Shown here one piece after another: positions 8,095 to 16,525 of a stretch of DNA of 64,000 nucleotides (position 1 is the first letter of the stretch; the number at the start of each line of letters is the position of its first letter). This DNA is from Streptomyces sp. P3 (GTDB taxonomy: Bacteria > Actinomycetota > Actinomycetes > Streptomycetales > Streptomycetaceae): NCBI RefSeq assembly GCF_003032475.1, contig NZ_CP028369.1, positions 62,001-126,000 of the forward strand, given 5' to 3'. The notes under the pieces are model-generated. The model was not told the origin of the DNA and did not search any database. It worked only from the letters and a program-made list of their open reading frames with translations. The position numbers and the translations under genes are program-made.

Positions 8095-10905
8095 TCAGTA
8101 CACCGGCAGGGTCCGGGGACCGAGGTCGTCGCGCGCGGGCGGGGGTGCGAGACGCACGGAGGCGCCGAGGACGGTCAGGCCGTGCGGGGCGACGACCACC
8201 GGCTCCAGGGTGACGGCGACGACCTCGGGGTGGTCGTCCACCAGTCGTGAGACGCGCAGCAGCAGCTCCTCCAGGGCGCGCGTGTCGACGGGCGTCGAGC
8301 CTCGCCAGCCGAAGAGGAGCGGAGCGGTCCGGATCGAGCGGATCAGCGACGTCGCGTCGCGGTCGGTGACCGGAACCAGTCGGTGCGCCATGTCCCCGAG
8401 GAGCTGCGAGGCGGCTCCGGCGAGCCCGAAGGACAGCACGGCCCCCGCCGCCGGGTCGATGACCGCCCGGACGACGGTGTCGACGCCGCGCGGCGCCATC
8501 GCCTGGACGACCGGCCTGAGCTCCTGCGGCCGCCCGAAGAGGTCGATCAACTCGGCGTAGGCCCTGCGCAGTTGCTCTTCGTCGGCCAGGTCGAGACGTA
8601 CACCGCCCAGGTCGGCTCGGTGGCGCAGGTGCGGGGCGGTGGCCTTGAGGGCGACGGGGTAGCCGAGATCCGCGGCGGCCCGCGCGGCCTCGTCGGGAGA
8701 GGGCGCGGGTATCGCCCGGCGGATGCGGACGCCGTAACGGCCGAGCAGCTCGCCGGTCTCCTCGGCGCCCAGGGTGAGTCCCTGCCCGCGCGTGAGGAGC
8801 CCGTCGATCAGTGCGGCGGCACCCCGCTCGTCGACGTCCTCGTACTCGGGCACCCTGCCCGGGTCAGCCGCCTCGCGCCGCCACTGGGCGTACTTCACGG
8901 CCTCGGCGAGGGCGCGGACGGCGCGTTCGGCGGCCGGGTAGGCGGGGATGAGGTGTGCGCCCTCGGGCGCCTCGACGACGGGGGGCTGCGGCTGCCCGGC
9001 TTCCTGTGCCGCGGCACGCGCGCGTGAGGCCTCCGCGCGCGGTGCGGTGCTCGCGGCGGCGGACAGCGCCGCCGCGAGGCCGCCGAGCTCCACATGGACC
9101 ACGAGCACCGGTTTGGCCGGAGCCGCGGCCGCCGCCGAGCGCAGGGCCTCCGCGAGTTCCGCGTCGCCGGGCGAGGTCTCCCCGATCGCCGGGATGGCCG
9201 TCACGACCACCGCGTCGCACGTCTCGTCGGCCAGGGCGCGTGCCAGTGCGGCGTGGAAGTCCTCCGCCGCGGCCTCGGTGGTCAGGTCCAGCGGGGGCAG
9301 CGGGCGCAGCCCCTCGGAGAGGCAGGCGTCGTACGTGAGCAGTCCGAGAGACTCGGAGTTGCCGAGGATCGCGACGCGCGGCCCCGTCGGCAGTGGCTGA
9401 CGGGCGAGGAGCAGGCCCGCGTCGACCAGCTCGGTGATGGTGCCCACGCGGATCACGCCGGCCTGCCGCAGCAGCGCCGACACGGTCGCGTGCGGCAGCC
9501 GCGTGGCCCGTACGGCGTGCCCCTGCGGGGCGGAACCGGCGCCCTGGACGACGACCAGGGGCTTGACGGCCGCGGTACGCCGGGCGAGGCGGGTGAACTT
9601 GCGCGGGTTGCCGATGGATTCCAGGTACATGAGGGCGACGTCGGTGTCGGGGTCGTCGTACCAGTACTGGAGGACGTCGTTGCCGGAGACGTCCGCACGG
9701 TTGCCGGAGGAGACGAAGGTCGACACGCCGGTGACGCCGGTGACCCCGCCGCCGCGCCGGTGCAGCCGGGAGAGCAGGGCGATGCCGATGGCGCCGGACT
9801 GGGCGAACAGGCCGATCCGGCCCGGCCTCGGCATCTCGGGGGCGAGGGAGGCGTTGAGCCGGACCCGGGGCGAGGTGTTGATGACCCCGAACGCGTTGGG
9901 GCCGATGATCCGCATGCCGTACGCGCGTGCGTGGCGGACGAGTTCGCGCTGCCGCTCGCGCCCGTCGGGACCGCTCTCGGCGTAGCCGGCGGAGAGGACG
10001 ACGAGTCCCTGCACGCCGTGTTCGCCGCACTCGGCGACGACCGCGGGCACCTTCTCGGCCCGCACGGCGACGACCGCGAGGTCCACAGGCTCCGCGATGT
10101 CCCGCATCGAACGGTGGGCGGGCACCCCGTCCAGTTCCTTCAGATCCTCGGGAAAGGTCTGGTTCACGGCGTACAGGCGGCCGGTGAACCCGGCCTCCCG
10201 GAGATTGCCGAGGACGCTCCGGCCGACCCCGCCCGGGGCGCGGCCGACGCCGACGACGGCGACCGAGCCGGGTGTCAGGAGCCGCCGTACGGAGTGCGCC
10301 TCGGCACGCTGCTCCCGGGCGCGCTGCACGGCGAGCGAGCGCTCGGTGGGCTCGAGGTCCAACTCCAGGCGGACGACGCCGTCCTCGAAGCTGCGCTTCT
10401 GGGTGTAACCGGCGTCCGTGAACACCTTGATCATCTTGTTGTTGGCGGGGAGCACCTCGGCGGCGAAGCGGCGGATGCCGCGCTCGCGTGCGACGGCCGC
10501 GATGTGTTCGAGGAGGGCGGAGGCGACGCCGCGTCCCTGGTGGGCGTCCTGCACGAGGAAGGCCACCTCGGCCTCGTCGGCCGGCGCGGAGGCGGCCATG
10601 CCGTCGGCGCCGATGCGGTCGTAACGCACGGTGGCGATGAACTCGCCGCCGACCGTGGCCGCGAGTCCCACCCGGTCCACGAAGTCGTGGTGCGTGAAGC
10701 GGTGGACGTCCTTCGCGGACAGGCGCGGGTAGGGCGCGAAGAAGCGGTAGTACTTCGACTCGTCCGAGACCTGCTCGTAGAAGCTGACCAGGCGCTCGGC
10801 GTCGTCGACGGTGATGGGGCGCACGCGCGCGGTGCCGCCGTCGCGCAGCACCACGTCGGCCTCCCAGTGGGCGGGGTACTCGTGCCGGTCCGACGCGCTC
10901 TGCAT
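8095..10905 (-). CDS. GNAT acetyltransferase fused to an acyl-CoA synthetase (ADP-forming)-like module (Pat-type protein acyltransferase)
   Basis: A 936-residue protein. Residues 1-190 are a GNAT domain with the acetyl-CoA loop QGRGVASALLEH. A CoA-binding Rossmann domain follows (about 215-340, VAVVGVGRAPGGVGRSVLGN), then succinyl-CoA-ligase-like domains (IGLFAQSGAIGIALLSRL) and a C-terminal ATP-grasp half (PVALKATAPHLRHRADLGGV). This N-terminal-GNAT order is that of the Streptomyces PatA-type enzyme, reversed relative to Salmonella Pat. The usual SHTG-containing active-site segment of ADP-forming synthetases is replaced by PHATVSALLR, so the ligase half is probably regulatory rather than catalytic. 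Start ATG 10905 (MQSASDRHEYP) fits homologues; an upstream extension to 11034 is not conserved-looking. It is divergent from ptsH. Confidence 0.88.
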   Translation of the reverse strand: MQSASDRHEYPAHWEADVVLRDGGTARVRPITVDDAERLVSFYEQVSDESKYYRFFAPYPRLSAKDVHRFTHHDFVDRVGLAATVGGEFIATVRYDRIGADGMAASAPADEAEVAFLVQDAHQGRGVASALLEHIAAVARERGIRRFAAEVLPANNKMIKVFTDAGYTQKRSFEDGVVRLELDLEPTERSLAVQRAREQRAEAHSVRRLLTPGSVAVVGVGRAPGGVGRSVLGNLREAGFTGRLYAVNQTFPEDLKELDGVPAHRSMRDIAEPVDLAVVAVRAEKVPAVVAECGEHGVQGLVVLSAGYAESGPDGRERQRELVRHARAYGMRIIGPNAFGVINTSPRVRLNASLAPEMPRPGRIGLFAQSGAIGIALLSRLHRRGGGVTGVTGVSTFVSSGNRADVSGNDVLQYWYDDPDTDVALMYLESIGNPRKFTRLARRTAAVKPLVVVQGAGSAPQGHAVRATRLPHATVSALLRQAGVIRVGTITELVDAGLLLARQPLPTGPRVAILGNSESLGLLTYDACLSEGLRPLPPLDLTTEAAAEDFHAALARALADETCDAVVVTAIPAIGETSPGDAELAEALRSAAAAAPAKPVLVVHVELGGLAAALSAAASTAPRAEASRARAAAQEAGQPQPPVVEAPEGAHLIPAYPAAERAVRALAEAVKYAQWRREAADPGRVPEYEDVDERGAAALIDGLLTRGQGLTLGAEETGELLGRYGVRIRRAIPAPSPDEAARAAADLGYPVALKATAPHLRHRADLGGVRLDLADEEQLRRAYAELIDLFGRPQELRPVVQAMAPRGVDTVVRAVIDPAAGAVLSFGLAGAASQLLGDMAHRLVPVTDRDATSLIRSIRTAPLLFGWRGSTPVDTRALEELLLRVSRLVDDHPEVVAVTLEPVVVAPHGLTVLGASVRLAPPPARDDLGPRTLPVY

Positions 10906-11043
10906 GGGGCCCACACTACGGCTCGCTTCCGACAACAGCGCGAGGCAGTCTGGAGGACGCACGTCGGGTCGAGGCCGCGATCCGACGGCCACATGGTGAC
11001 GGGACACCCAGGGACCGTCCCTCACACGCTTCACGTGTGGAAC

Positions 11044-11059
11044 ACTGGTCTAGACAACC
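11044..11059 (+). promoter_or_regulatory. DasR-responsive element (dre) upstream of ptsH
   Basis: ACTGGTCTAGACAACC matches the 16-bp dre consensus ACTGGTCTAGACCAGT at 13 positions, including the full ACTGGTCTAGAC core. It ends 24 bp before the ptsH start. DasR is the GntR-family regulator that represses the N-acetylglucosamine PTS in Streptomyces, and ptsH is among its known targets. DasR control of this gene is therefore very likely. Confidence 0.85.
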
Positions 11060-11083
11060 TGAGACACCGAAGGGCAGCATCAC

Positions 11084-11365
11084 ATGGCTGAGCGCCGCGT
11101 CAACGTCGGCTGGGCCGAGGGCCTCCACGCCCGCCCCGCTTCCATCTTCGTCCGGGCCGCCACGGCCGCAGGCATCCCCGTGACGATCGCCAAGGCCGAC
11201 GGCAACCCCGTCAACGCGGCCTCCATGCTGGCCGTTCTCGGCCTGGGCGCCCAGGGCGGCGAGGAGATCGTCCTCGCCTCCGACGCCGAGGGCGCGGACG
11301 CCGCGCTCGACCGGCTGGCGAAGCTGGTCGCCGAGGGGCTCGAAGAACTCCCCGAGACCGTCTGA
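11084..11365 (+). CDS. ptsH: HPr, phosphocarrier protein of the PTS
   Basis: A 93-residue HPr that relays phosphate from enzyme I to sugar-specific IIA proteins in PTS transport, mainly N-acetylglucosamine in Streptomyces. The active-site segment GLHARPAS places the phosphorylated His at residue 15, as in the family. The second conserved helix NAASMLAVLGLGA carries the Ser equivalent to the regulatory site of Firmicutes HPr. GAAGGG provides the ribosome binding site. The gene is monocistronic, with a dre operator upstream and a strong hairpin terminator just after the stop. Confidence 0.97.
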   Translation: MAERRVNVGWAEGLHARPASIFVRAATAAGIPVTIAKADGNPVNAASMLAVLGLGAQGGEEIVLASDAEGADAALDRLAKLVAEGLEELPETV

Positions 11366-11383
11366 GCACCGCCGCATTATGCG

Positions 11384-11428
11384 GCGAAGGGCTCGTCCGA
11401 ATTACCGGGCGAGCCCTTCGCTTTTCCT
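11384..11428 (+). terminator. ptsH terminator
   Basis: A 16-bp stem (11384-11399 with 11406-11421, one G-U pair) with loop AATTAC is followed by CTTTTCCTG. The hairpin plus T-run, 18 bp past the ptsH stop, is a classic intrinsic terminator and also faces the convergent GntR gene. Confidence 0.9.
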
Positions 11429-11489
11429 GTTCACGGGCAGCATGAGTAATCCCCCGCGAATTACTTCTTCTTTGTATACGGCTCCCGTG

Positions 11490-12185
11490 TTAATGCCGCA
11501 GACCGGTCATGTTTACGGGAGGTTGCGAGGTCCTCACACGGTCTGCGCTCTCGGATCCCCTGGAGAACCGCAGCCGGTGCGCGAGCGTCGCGCGCTCGGT
11601 GTGCAGCGCCGTGACAGCCCGCGCGCGCTCCCCGTCGCCGCGCGTCACCGCGTCCACGATGGCGCCGTGCTCCGCCCAGGACGCCACGGGATCGGCCGGC
11701 GCCTCCACCGCGTACATCCAGGCGATCTTGTGCCGGAGCTGGGTGAGCATCGACGAGAGGGCGGGACTTCCGGAGGCCTGTGCGAGCGTCTCGTGGAACC
11801 AGCCCCCAAGAGAGCGCAGATCCTCGCTGTTGCCTCTCCTGGCCCGCTCCTGACCCAGCCGGACCAGGCCGCGCAGCACCTTCAGATGGGCCTCCGTGCG
11901 CCGCTGGGCGGCCCGGGAGGCACCGAGCGGCTCCAGCAGCAGCCGCATCTCCAGCAGGTCCGCGGCCTCCTGCTCGGTGGGCTCCGCCACACACGCGCCC
12001 GCGTGCCGCCGGGTGACGACGAAGCCCTCGGCCTCCAGTGTGCGCAGCGCCTCGCGGACGGGGACACGCGAGACGCCGTAGCGACGGGCGAGGAGTTCCT
12101 CGGTGAGGCGGCTGCCGCGTTCGTAGACACCCGCGACGATGTCGTCCCGGATGGCCGTGCACACCGAGTGCGCCGGAATTCGCAT
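11490..12185 (-). CDS. GntR-family transcriptional regulator (FadR/FCD subfamily)
   Basis: A 231-residue regulator. The N-terminal winged helix is at about 8-70 (AIRDDIVAGVYERGSRL, ELLARRYGVSRVPVREALRT). The C-terminal all-helical FCD ligand domain spans about 85-205, with WFHETLAQASGSPAL and EHGAIVDAVTRGDGERARA, whose His residues normally bind metal or a carboxylate ligand. GGAGGTCCGTC precedes ATG 12185, an ideal ribosome binding site. No metabolic genes sit beside it, so its effector cannot be guessed. It converges on ptsH and is probably autoregulated. Confidence 0.88.
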   Translation of the reverse strand: MRIPAHSVCTAIRDDIVAGVYERGSRLTEELLARRYGVSRVPVREALRTLEAEGFVVTRRHAGACVAEPTEQEAADLLEMRLLLEPLGASRAAQRRTEAHLKVLRGLVRLGQERARRGNSEDLRSLGGWFHETLAQASGSPALSSMLTQLRHKIAWMYAVEAPADPVASWAEHGAIVDAVTRGDGERARAVTALHTERATLAHRLRFSRGSESADRVRTSQPPVNMTGLRH

Positions 12186-12323
12186 GACGGACCTCCGCCT
12201 TAATCCCCGTGAAACGTCGACGGTTGACGTGTGTTCCGTGACTCTATTGCAATGAGCGGGAATTTCCGACGGGGAGCCGGAATCCAGGGATATTTTTTGG
12301 ACAGCGGACCCCCGGAAACGGCG

Positions 12324-12348
12324 AAAGCCCCGGCCGAGGGGCCGGGGC
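12324..12348 (-). terminator. Terminator of the M23 peptidase gene
   Basis: A perfect 9-bp GC stem (GCCCCGGCC with its complement, 12327-12335 and 12340-12348) with a 4-nt loop. It runs into TTTC on the minus strand, 25 bp after the stop of the peptidase gene. Confidence 0.75.
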
Positions 12349-12372
12349 CGAACGATCTGTCGCCGTCATTCG

Positions 12373-13128
12373 TCAGACGTTGACGCCGTGCCCCCGGAGA
12401 TAGGCGACCGGGTCGATGTCCGAGCCGTACTCGGGGGTCGTGCGGGCCTCGAAGTGCAGATGCGGGCCGGTGACGTTGCCCGTCGCGCCGGACAGCCCGA
12501 TGCGCTGGCCCGGGGTGACCGTCTGGCCCACCGACACCTCGATGGACGACAGGTGACCGTACTGCGTGTACGTCCCGTCGTTCATCTTCAGGACGACCTG
12601 GTTGCCGTAGGCGCCGCCCCAGCCGGCCTCGACCACGGTGCCGGAGCCGACCGCGTGCACGGTGGTGCCGCTGGCCGCGTGGAAGTCGATGCCCGTGTGG
12701 CTGCCGGAGGACCACAGCGAGCTGCTGGCCTGGTAGCCGGTGGAGACGTAGGAGGCGGTGATCGGCGGCACGAAGGCGTTGAGACGCTTGCGCTCGGCCT
12801 CGCGGGCGGCACGCACGCGTGCCTCGCGCTCCTCCACGGCCTTCTTGGCGGCGGCCTTGCGGGAAGCCTCCTCGAAGGCGGCCTGCTTCTGCGCGGCGAC
12901 CTGCTCGTCGACCTGGTCGGCGACGGACTCGGCGACGGACTCGCCGGCCGTGACGACGGGGATCAGACCGGTCTGCTCGGGGGTGGGCTCGGCCGCGAAG
13001 GCCGGGGTGGAGGCGACGGTGGCCATCACACCGGTGGTGGTGAGCGCCGCCACGCCGACCGCGCGAGCGGTGGAGCGCTGCATCCGGCTGGGCCGGCGGT
13101 GCTTCCCGGTGGCGCAGGTGAACGCCAT
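12373..13128 (-). CDS. Secreted M23 family peptidoglycan endopeptidase
   Basis: A 251-residue LytM/M23 metallopeptidase. It begins with a charged segment and a hydrophobic stretch AVGVAALTTTGVMATVAST ending AFAA, a likely signal peptide (about residues 1-45). A coiled-coil region rich in Ala, Glu and Arg follows (about 65-115, QKQAAFEEASRKAAAKKAVE). The M23 domain keeps the zinc ligands HTGIDFHA and GPHLHFEA. Such enzymes cut cross-bridges during wall remodelling in growth, sporulation or germination. The long leader carries a ydaO-type c-di-AMP riboswitch, which fits the known control of Streptomyces wall hydrolases. ATG 13128 was chosen because it follows the leader. Confidence 0.93.
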   Translation of the reverse strand: MAFTCATGKHRRPSRMQRSTARAVGVAALTTTGVMATVASTPAFAAEPTPEQTGLIPVVTAGESVAESVADQVDEQVAAQKQAAFEEASRKAAAKKAVEEREARVRAAREAERKRLNAFVPPITASYVSTGYQASSSLWSSGSHTGIDFHAASGTTVHAVGSGTVVEAGWGGAYGNQVVLKMNDGTYTQYGHLSSIEVSVGQTVTPGQRIGLSGATGNVTGPHLHFEARTTPEYGSDIDPVAYLRGHGVNV

Positions 13129-13139
13129 GAAGTCAGGGG

Positions 13140-13300
13140 TGTCCTTTCCTTCCCTCTCGCCTACCGGGTTAGCTGACGGGTTCGGAGCAGGAAGGTCTCC
13201 TACGGACCCCCTCGCGTGCACGCGGGCGTCCGATTCACCCCAGGGACTTCACAAGTGGGTCCCCGGCTCCCCTGGCTCGCGCCGTACGGGGACTCGGCGA
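13140..13300 (-). promoter_or_regulatory. ydaO-yuaA c-di-AMP riboswitch upstream of the M23 peptidase
   Basis: Read on the minus strand, the leader contains the conserved ydaO blocks: CGGGGACCCAC, GGGGTGAATCGG, GTAGGAGACCTTCCTGCTCC, CGAACCCGTCAGCTAACC, and CGGTAGGCGAGAGGGAAGGA just before the gene. This element is widespread upstream of actinobacterial cell-wall hydrolase genes (rpf, nlpC/P60, M23) and turns expression off when c-di-AMP is high. The boundaries are approximate, since a covariance model was not run. The peptidase start lies about a dozen bases past its 3' end. Confidence 0.88.
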
Positions 13301-13352
13301 TGACTGTCCGGTGCCGCGGCTGCGGCGCAGTGCCTGACGGACAGCCCGGATG

Positions 13353-13382
13353 AAGCTAAGCGGCGCGGGGATCAATCCTCAA
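13353..13382 (-). promoter_or_regulatory. Putative vegetative promoter of the riboswitch/M23 transcript
   Basis: On the minus strand TTGAGG (13377-13382) is separated by 18 bp from TAGCTT (13353-13358). This resembles a principal-sigma promoter and is correctly placed to start the ydaO leader about 215 nt before the peptidase start codon. Confidence 0.55.
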
Positions 13383-13450
13383 ACGGATCACGATTTTTGT
13401 AGCGCATCCCACAGAGCAGACAGGCAACCTCCACCCCAATTCGGACAAAC

Positions 13451-13482
13451 AGAAGCCCTGGTGACGCTCGGTCGACCAGGGC
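13451..13482 (-). terminator. Terminator after the M16 peptidase pair
   Basis: GCCCTGGT (13455-13462) pairs with ACCAGGGC (13475-13482) and an inner GAC/GTC. On the minus strand the hairpin is followed by TTCTGTTTG. It lies about 40 bp past the stop of the second M16 gene. Confidence 0.65.
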
Positions 13483-13519
13483 CCCTGCGCGTGCGTGCCG
13501 TTGCCGCGGCGGCCGGTTG

Positions 13520-14908
13520 CTACTCGGCGGACACGACCTTCACCTCGCCGATGCCGAGGGCCTCGACGGGCTCCTTGATCCGGGCCGCGTCGCCCACCAG
13601 AACCGTCACCAGCCGGTCCACCGGGAAGGCGTTCACGGCCGCCGCGGTGGCCTCCACCGTGCCGGTCGCGGCGAGCTGCTGGTACAGCGTCGCCTGGTAG
13701 TCGTCGGGCAGGTGCTGCTCGACCTGGTCGGCCAGCGTGCTCGCGACGGCCGCCGCGGTCTCGAACTTCAGCGGCGCCACGCCGACCAGGTTCTGCACGG
13801 CGACGTCCCGCTCGGCGTCGGTCAGCCCTTCGGCGGCGAGGGTGCGCAGCACCTTCCACAGGTCGTCCAGCGCGGGACCGGTGTTCGGGGTGTCGACGGA
13901 GCCGCTGATGGCGAGCATCGCGGCGCCCGAGCCGTCCGGCGCGGACCGCAGGACCTGCCCGAAGGCGCGGACGCCGTAGGTGTAGCCCTTCTCCTCACGC
14001 AGGACGCGGTCCAGACGGGAGGTGAGGGTGCCGCCGAGACAGTAGGTGCCGAGCACCTGGGCGGGCCACACGCGGTCGTGCCGGTCGGCGCCGATCCGGC
14101 CGATCAGCAGCTGCGTCTGGACGGCGCCCGGGCGGTCCACGATGACGACCCGGCCGGCGTCGTCGGCGGTCACCGGGGGCACCGGCCGGGGCTCGGCGGC
14201 GGAGCCCGTCCAGGCGCCCAGGGTGTCGCCCAGGAGCGTGTCCAGATCGACCCCCGTGAGGTCGCCGACGACCACGGCGGTGGCCGTCGCGGGGCGGACG
14301 TGCTTGTCGTAGAAGGCCCGGACGGACGTGGAGTCGATCTTCTCTACCGTCTCGGCGGTGCCCTGCCGCGGACGCGACATACGGGCCGTGGCCGGGAACA
14401 GCTCCTTGGAGAGCTCCTTGGCGGCGCGCCGGGAGGGGTTGGCCAGCTCGTGCGGGATCTCGTCCAGGCGGTTGCGCACGAGGCGCTCGACCTCGCTGTC
14501 GGCGAACGCGGGCGCCCTGAGGGCGTCGGCGAGCAGACCGAGGCCCTTGGTCAGGCGCGAGGCCGGGACCTCGAGGCTGATGCGGACGCCGGGGTGGTCG
14601 GCGTGCGCGTCCAGGGTGGCGCCGCAGCGCTCCAGTTCGGCGGCGAACTCCTCGGCGGAGTGTTTGTCGGTGCCCTCGGTGAAGGCGCGCGCCATGATCG
14701 TGGCGAGGCCGTCGAGACCGGCCGGTTCCGCGTCCAGCGGGGCGTCGAGCAGGATCTCGACGGCGACGACCTGCTGACCGGGGCGGTGGCAGTGCAGCAC
14801 AGTCAGGCCGTTGGCCAGGGCGGTGCGCTCGGGCGCCGGGAACGCCCACGGCTTGGCCTCGCCCGCCAGGGGCTGGGGGTGGAAGTCCATCGTGGCGAGC
14901 TCGGTCAC
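13520..14908 (-). CDS. M16 family peptidase-like subunit, catalytic motif absent
   Basis: A 462-residue M16 (pitrilysin/processing-peptidase) protein with the two-lobed M16 fold: N-terminal half ALANGLTVLHCHRPGQQVVA, C-terminal half with the R/Y motif EEKGYTYGVRAFGQ. The zinc motif HxxEH expected in the first lobe is not present; the segment reads LATIMARAFTEGTDKHSAEEF. It is therefore probably the non-catalytic partner of the M16 enzyme encoded just upstream, like the alpha subunit of processing peptidases. GTG 14908 overlaps the upstream TGA (GTGA) and follows GAGGAGG, which supports this start and translational coupling. Confidence 0.9.
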   Translation of the reverse strand: MTELATMDFHPQPLAGEAKPWAFPAPERTALANGLTVLHCHRPGQQVVAVEILLDAPLDAEPAGLDGLATIMARAFTEGTDKHSAEEFAAELERCGATLDAHADHPGVRISLEVPASRLTKGLGLLADALRAPAFADSEVERLVRNRLDEIPHELANPSRRAAKELSKELFPATARMSRPRQGTAETVEKIDSTSVRAFYDKHVRPATATAVVVGDLTGVDLDTLLGDTLGAWTGSAAEPRPVPPVTADDAGRVVIVDRPGAVQTQLLIGRIGADRHDRVWPAQVLGTYCLGGTLTSRLDRVLREEKGYTYGVRAFGQVLRSAPDGSGAAMLAISGSVDTPNTGPALDDLWKVLRTLAAEGLTDAERDVAVQNLVGVAPLKFETAAAVASTLADQVEQHLPDDYQATLYQQLAATGTVEATAAAVNAFPVDRLVTVLVGDAARIKEPVEALGIGEVKVVSAE

Positions 14909-16254
14909 CGGGCCGCCTCCTCGTTCTCGTCCTGGTCGGCGGGGGCTTCGGGGGCGGTGGGCTCGTAGACGAGCACCGCGCGGTTGTCGGGACGCAGGCG
15001 GGCCCGGGCGATCTCCCGCACCTCCTCGGCCGTCACGTCCAGCACCCGCTGGACCGCGGTCAGGGCGAGCTGCGGGTCGCCGAACAGGACGGCGAACCGG
15101 CACAGTTCGTCGGCGCGGCCGGCGACCGTGCCGAGGCGGTCGAGCCACTCGCGCTCCAACTGGGCCTGGGCGCGCTCCATCTCCTCGGCCGTGGGGCCCT
15201 CCTCGGCGAACCGGGCGAGCTCCTCGTCGATGGCCTCCTCGATGACGGGCACCTCGACGTCACCGGACGTCTTCACGTCCAGCCAGCCCAGGGAAGGTGC
15301 TCCGGCCAGCCGCAGCAGGCCGAAGCCGGCCGCCACCGCCGTACGGTCGCGGCGCACGAGCCGGTTGTAGAGGCGGGAGGACTCGCCGCCGCCGAGGACG
15401 GTGAGCGCCAGGTCGACGGCGTCGCACGCGCGCGTGCCGTCCTCGGGCAGACGGTAGGCCGCCATCAGGGCGCGGGCCGGCACCTCCTCCTCGACGACCT
15501 CCCGCACCTGCTCGCCGATGACGTCGGGCAGGGAGCCGTCGCGCGGGGCGGGCTTGCCGTCGTGCCCGGCGATGGAACCGAAGTACTTCTCGATCCAGGC
15601 GAGCGTCTGCTCCGGGTCGATGTCGCCGACCACGGACAGGACCGCGTTGTTGGGCGCGTAGTACGTGCGGAAGAACGCGCGCGCGTCCTCCAGCGTCGCT
15701 GCGTCCAGGTCGGCCATCGAGCCGATCGGCGTGTGGTGGTAGGGGTGGCCGTCGGGGTAGGCGAGAGCGGTGAGCTTCTCGAAGGCGGTGCCGTAGGGAA
15801 CGTTGTCGTAACGCTGGCGGCGCTCGTTCTTGACGACGTCGCGCTGGTTCTCCATCGACTCGTCGTCGAGCGCGGTGAGCAGGGATCCCATGCGGTCGGC
15901 CTCCAGCCAGAGGGCGAGCTCCAGCTGGTGGGCGGGCATGGTCTCGAAGTAGTTGGTGCGCTCGAAACTGGTGGTGCCGTTCAGCGAACCGCCCGCACCC
16001 TGGACCAGCTCGAAGTGGCCGTTGCCCTTGACCTGGCCGGACCCCTGGAACATCAGGTGCTCGAAGAGGTGGGCGAGGCCTGTACGGCCCTTGACTTCAT
16101 GGCGTGAGCCGACGTCGTACCAGAGGCACACCGCCGCCACGGGGGTCAGGTGGTCCTCCGAGAGCACCACGCGCAGGCCGTTGGCCAGGCGGTGCTCGGT
16201 CGCTGTCAGGCCCCCGGAGCCTGCCTGGGCTGTGGCCGTGTGACCCATGGGCAT
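14905..16254 (-). CDS. M16 family zinc metallopeptidase, catalytic subunit
   Basis: A 449-residue M16 peptidase. The inverted zinc motif is intact in GLAHLFEHLMFQG (HLFEH), followed by a downstream acidic region with SFERTNYFETMPAHQLE, and the C-terminal lobe holds LGGGESSRLYNRLVR. Such enzymes degrade peptides or trim precursors in the cytoplasm. It probably forms a heterodimer with the HxxEH-lacking protein encoded by the overlapping downstream gene. ATG 16254 (MPMGHTATAQAG) is preceded by GAAGGGA at good spacing. The 270-bp gap to parC, transcribed divergently, should hold both promoters. Confidence 0.93.
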   Translation of the reverse strand: MPMGHTATAQAGSGGLTATEHRLANGLRVVLSEDHLTPVAAVCLWYDVGSRHEVKGRTGLAHLFEHLMFQGSGQVKGNGHFELVQGAGGSLNGTTSFERTNYFETMPAHQLELALWLEADRMGSLLTALDDESMENQRDVVKNERRQRYDNVPYGTAFEKLTALAYPDGHPYHHTPIGSMADLDAATLEDARAFFRTYYAPNNAVLSVVGDIDPEQTLAWIEKYFGSIAGHDGKPAPRDGSLPDVIGEQVREVVEEEVPARALMAAYRLPEDGTRACDAVDLALTVLGGGESSRLYNRLVRRDRTAVAAGFGLLRLAGAPSLGWLDVKTSGDVEVPVIEEAIDEELARFAEEGPTAEEMERAQAQLEREWLDRLGTVAGRADELCRFAVLFGDPQLALTAVQRVLDVTAEEVREIARARLRPDNRAVLVYEPTAPEAPADQDENEEAAR

Positions 16255-16525
16255 GTACGTCCCTTCCGATCGCGGACGCGGTCGTCGAAACCGCGGTTTT
16301 CCTGCCGGTCCTGTCACTGTATGCAAGCGTGCGGACAGGAGGCGAAGTTCCCGGACGACATACGCCGAGAGCGAGATCGCGTAGCCTGCGGGCAGCCGTG
16401 GACGAGGCGACTTCGCGGGCGGGGCCGAAGGGCCGACGCCGGGTCCTCGCCCGCCCTGTCAGTGCCACGGTCCACAATGGTCCGCATCAGATCCCGTCAC
16501 ACGCCCCAGCAAGGAGCCGGCAGCG

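Noticed and set aside
9094..11091. 665-codon plus-strand frame running into the ptsH promoter
   Set aside because: Antisense to the acyltransferase gene, Gly/Asp/Val/His-rich shadow translation, and it would overlap the ptsH control region.
12200..12715. 171-codon minus-strand frame overlapping the end of the M23 gene
   Set aside because: Arg/Gly-rich out-of-frame translation of the peptidase gene and its terminator.
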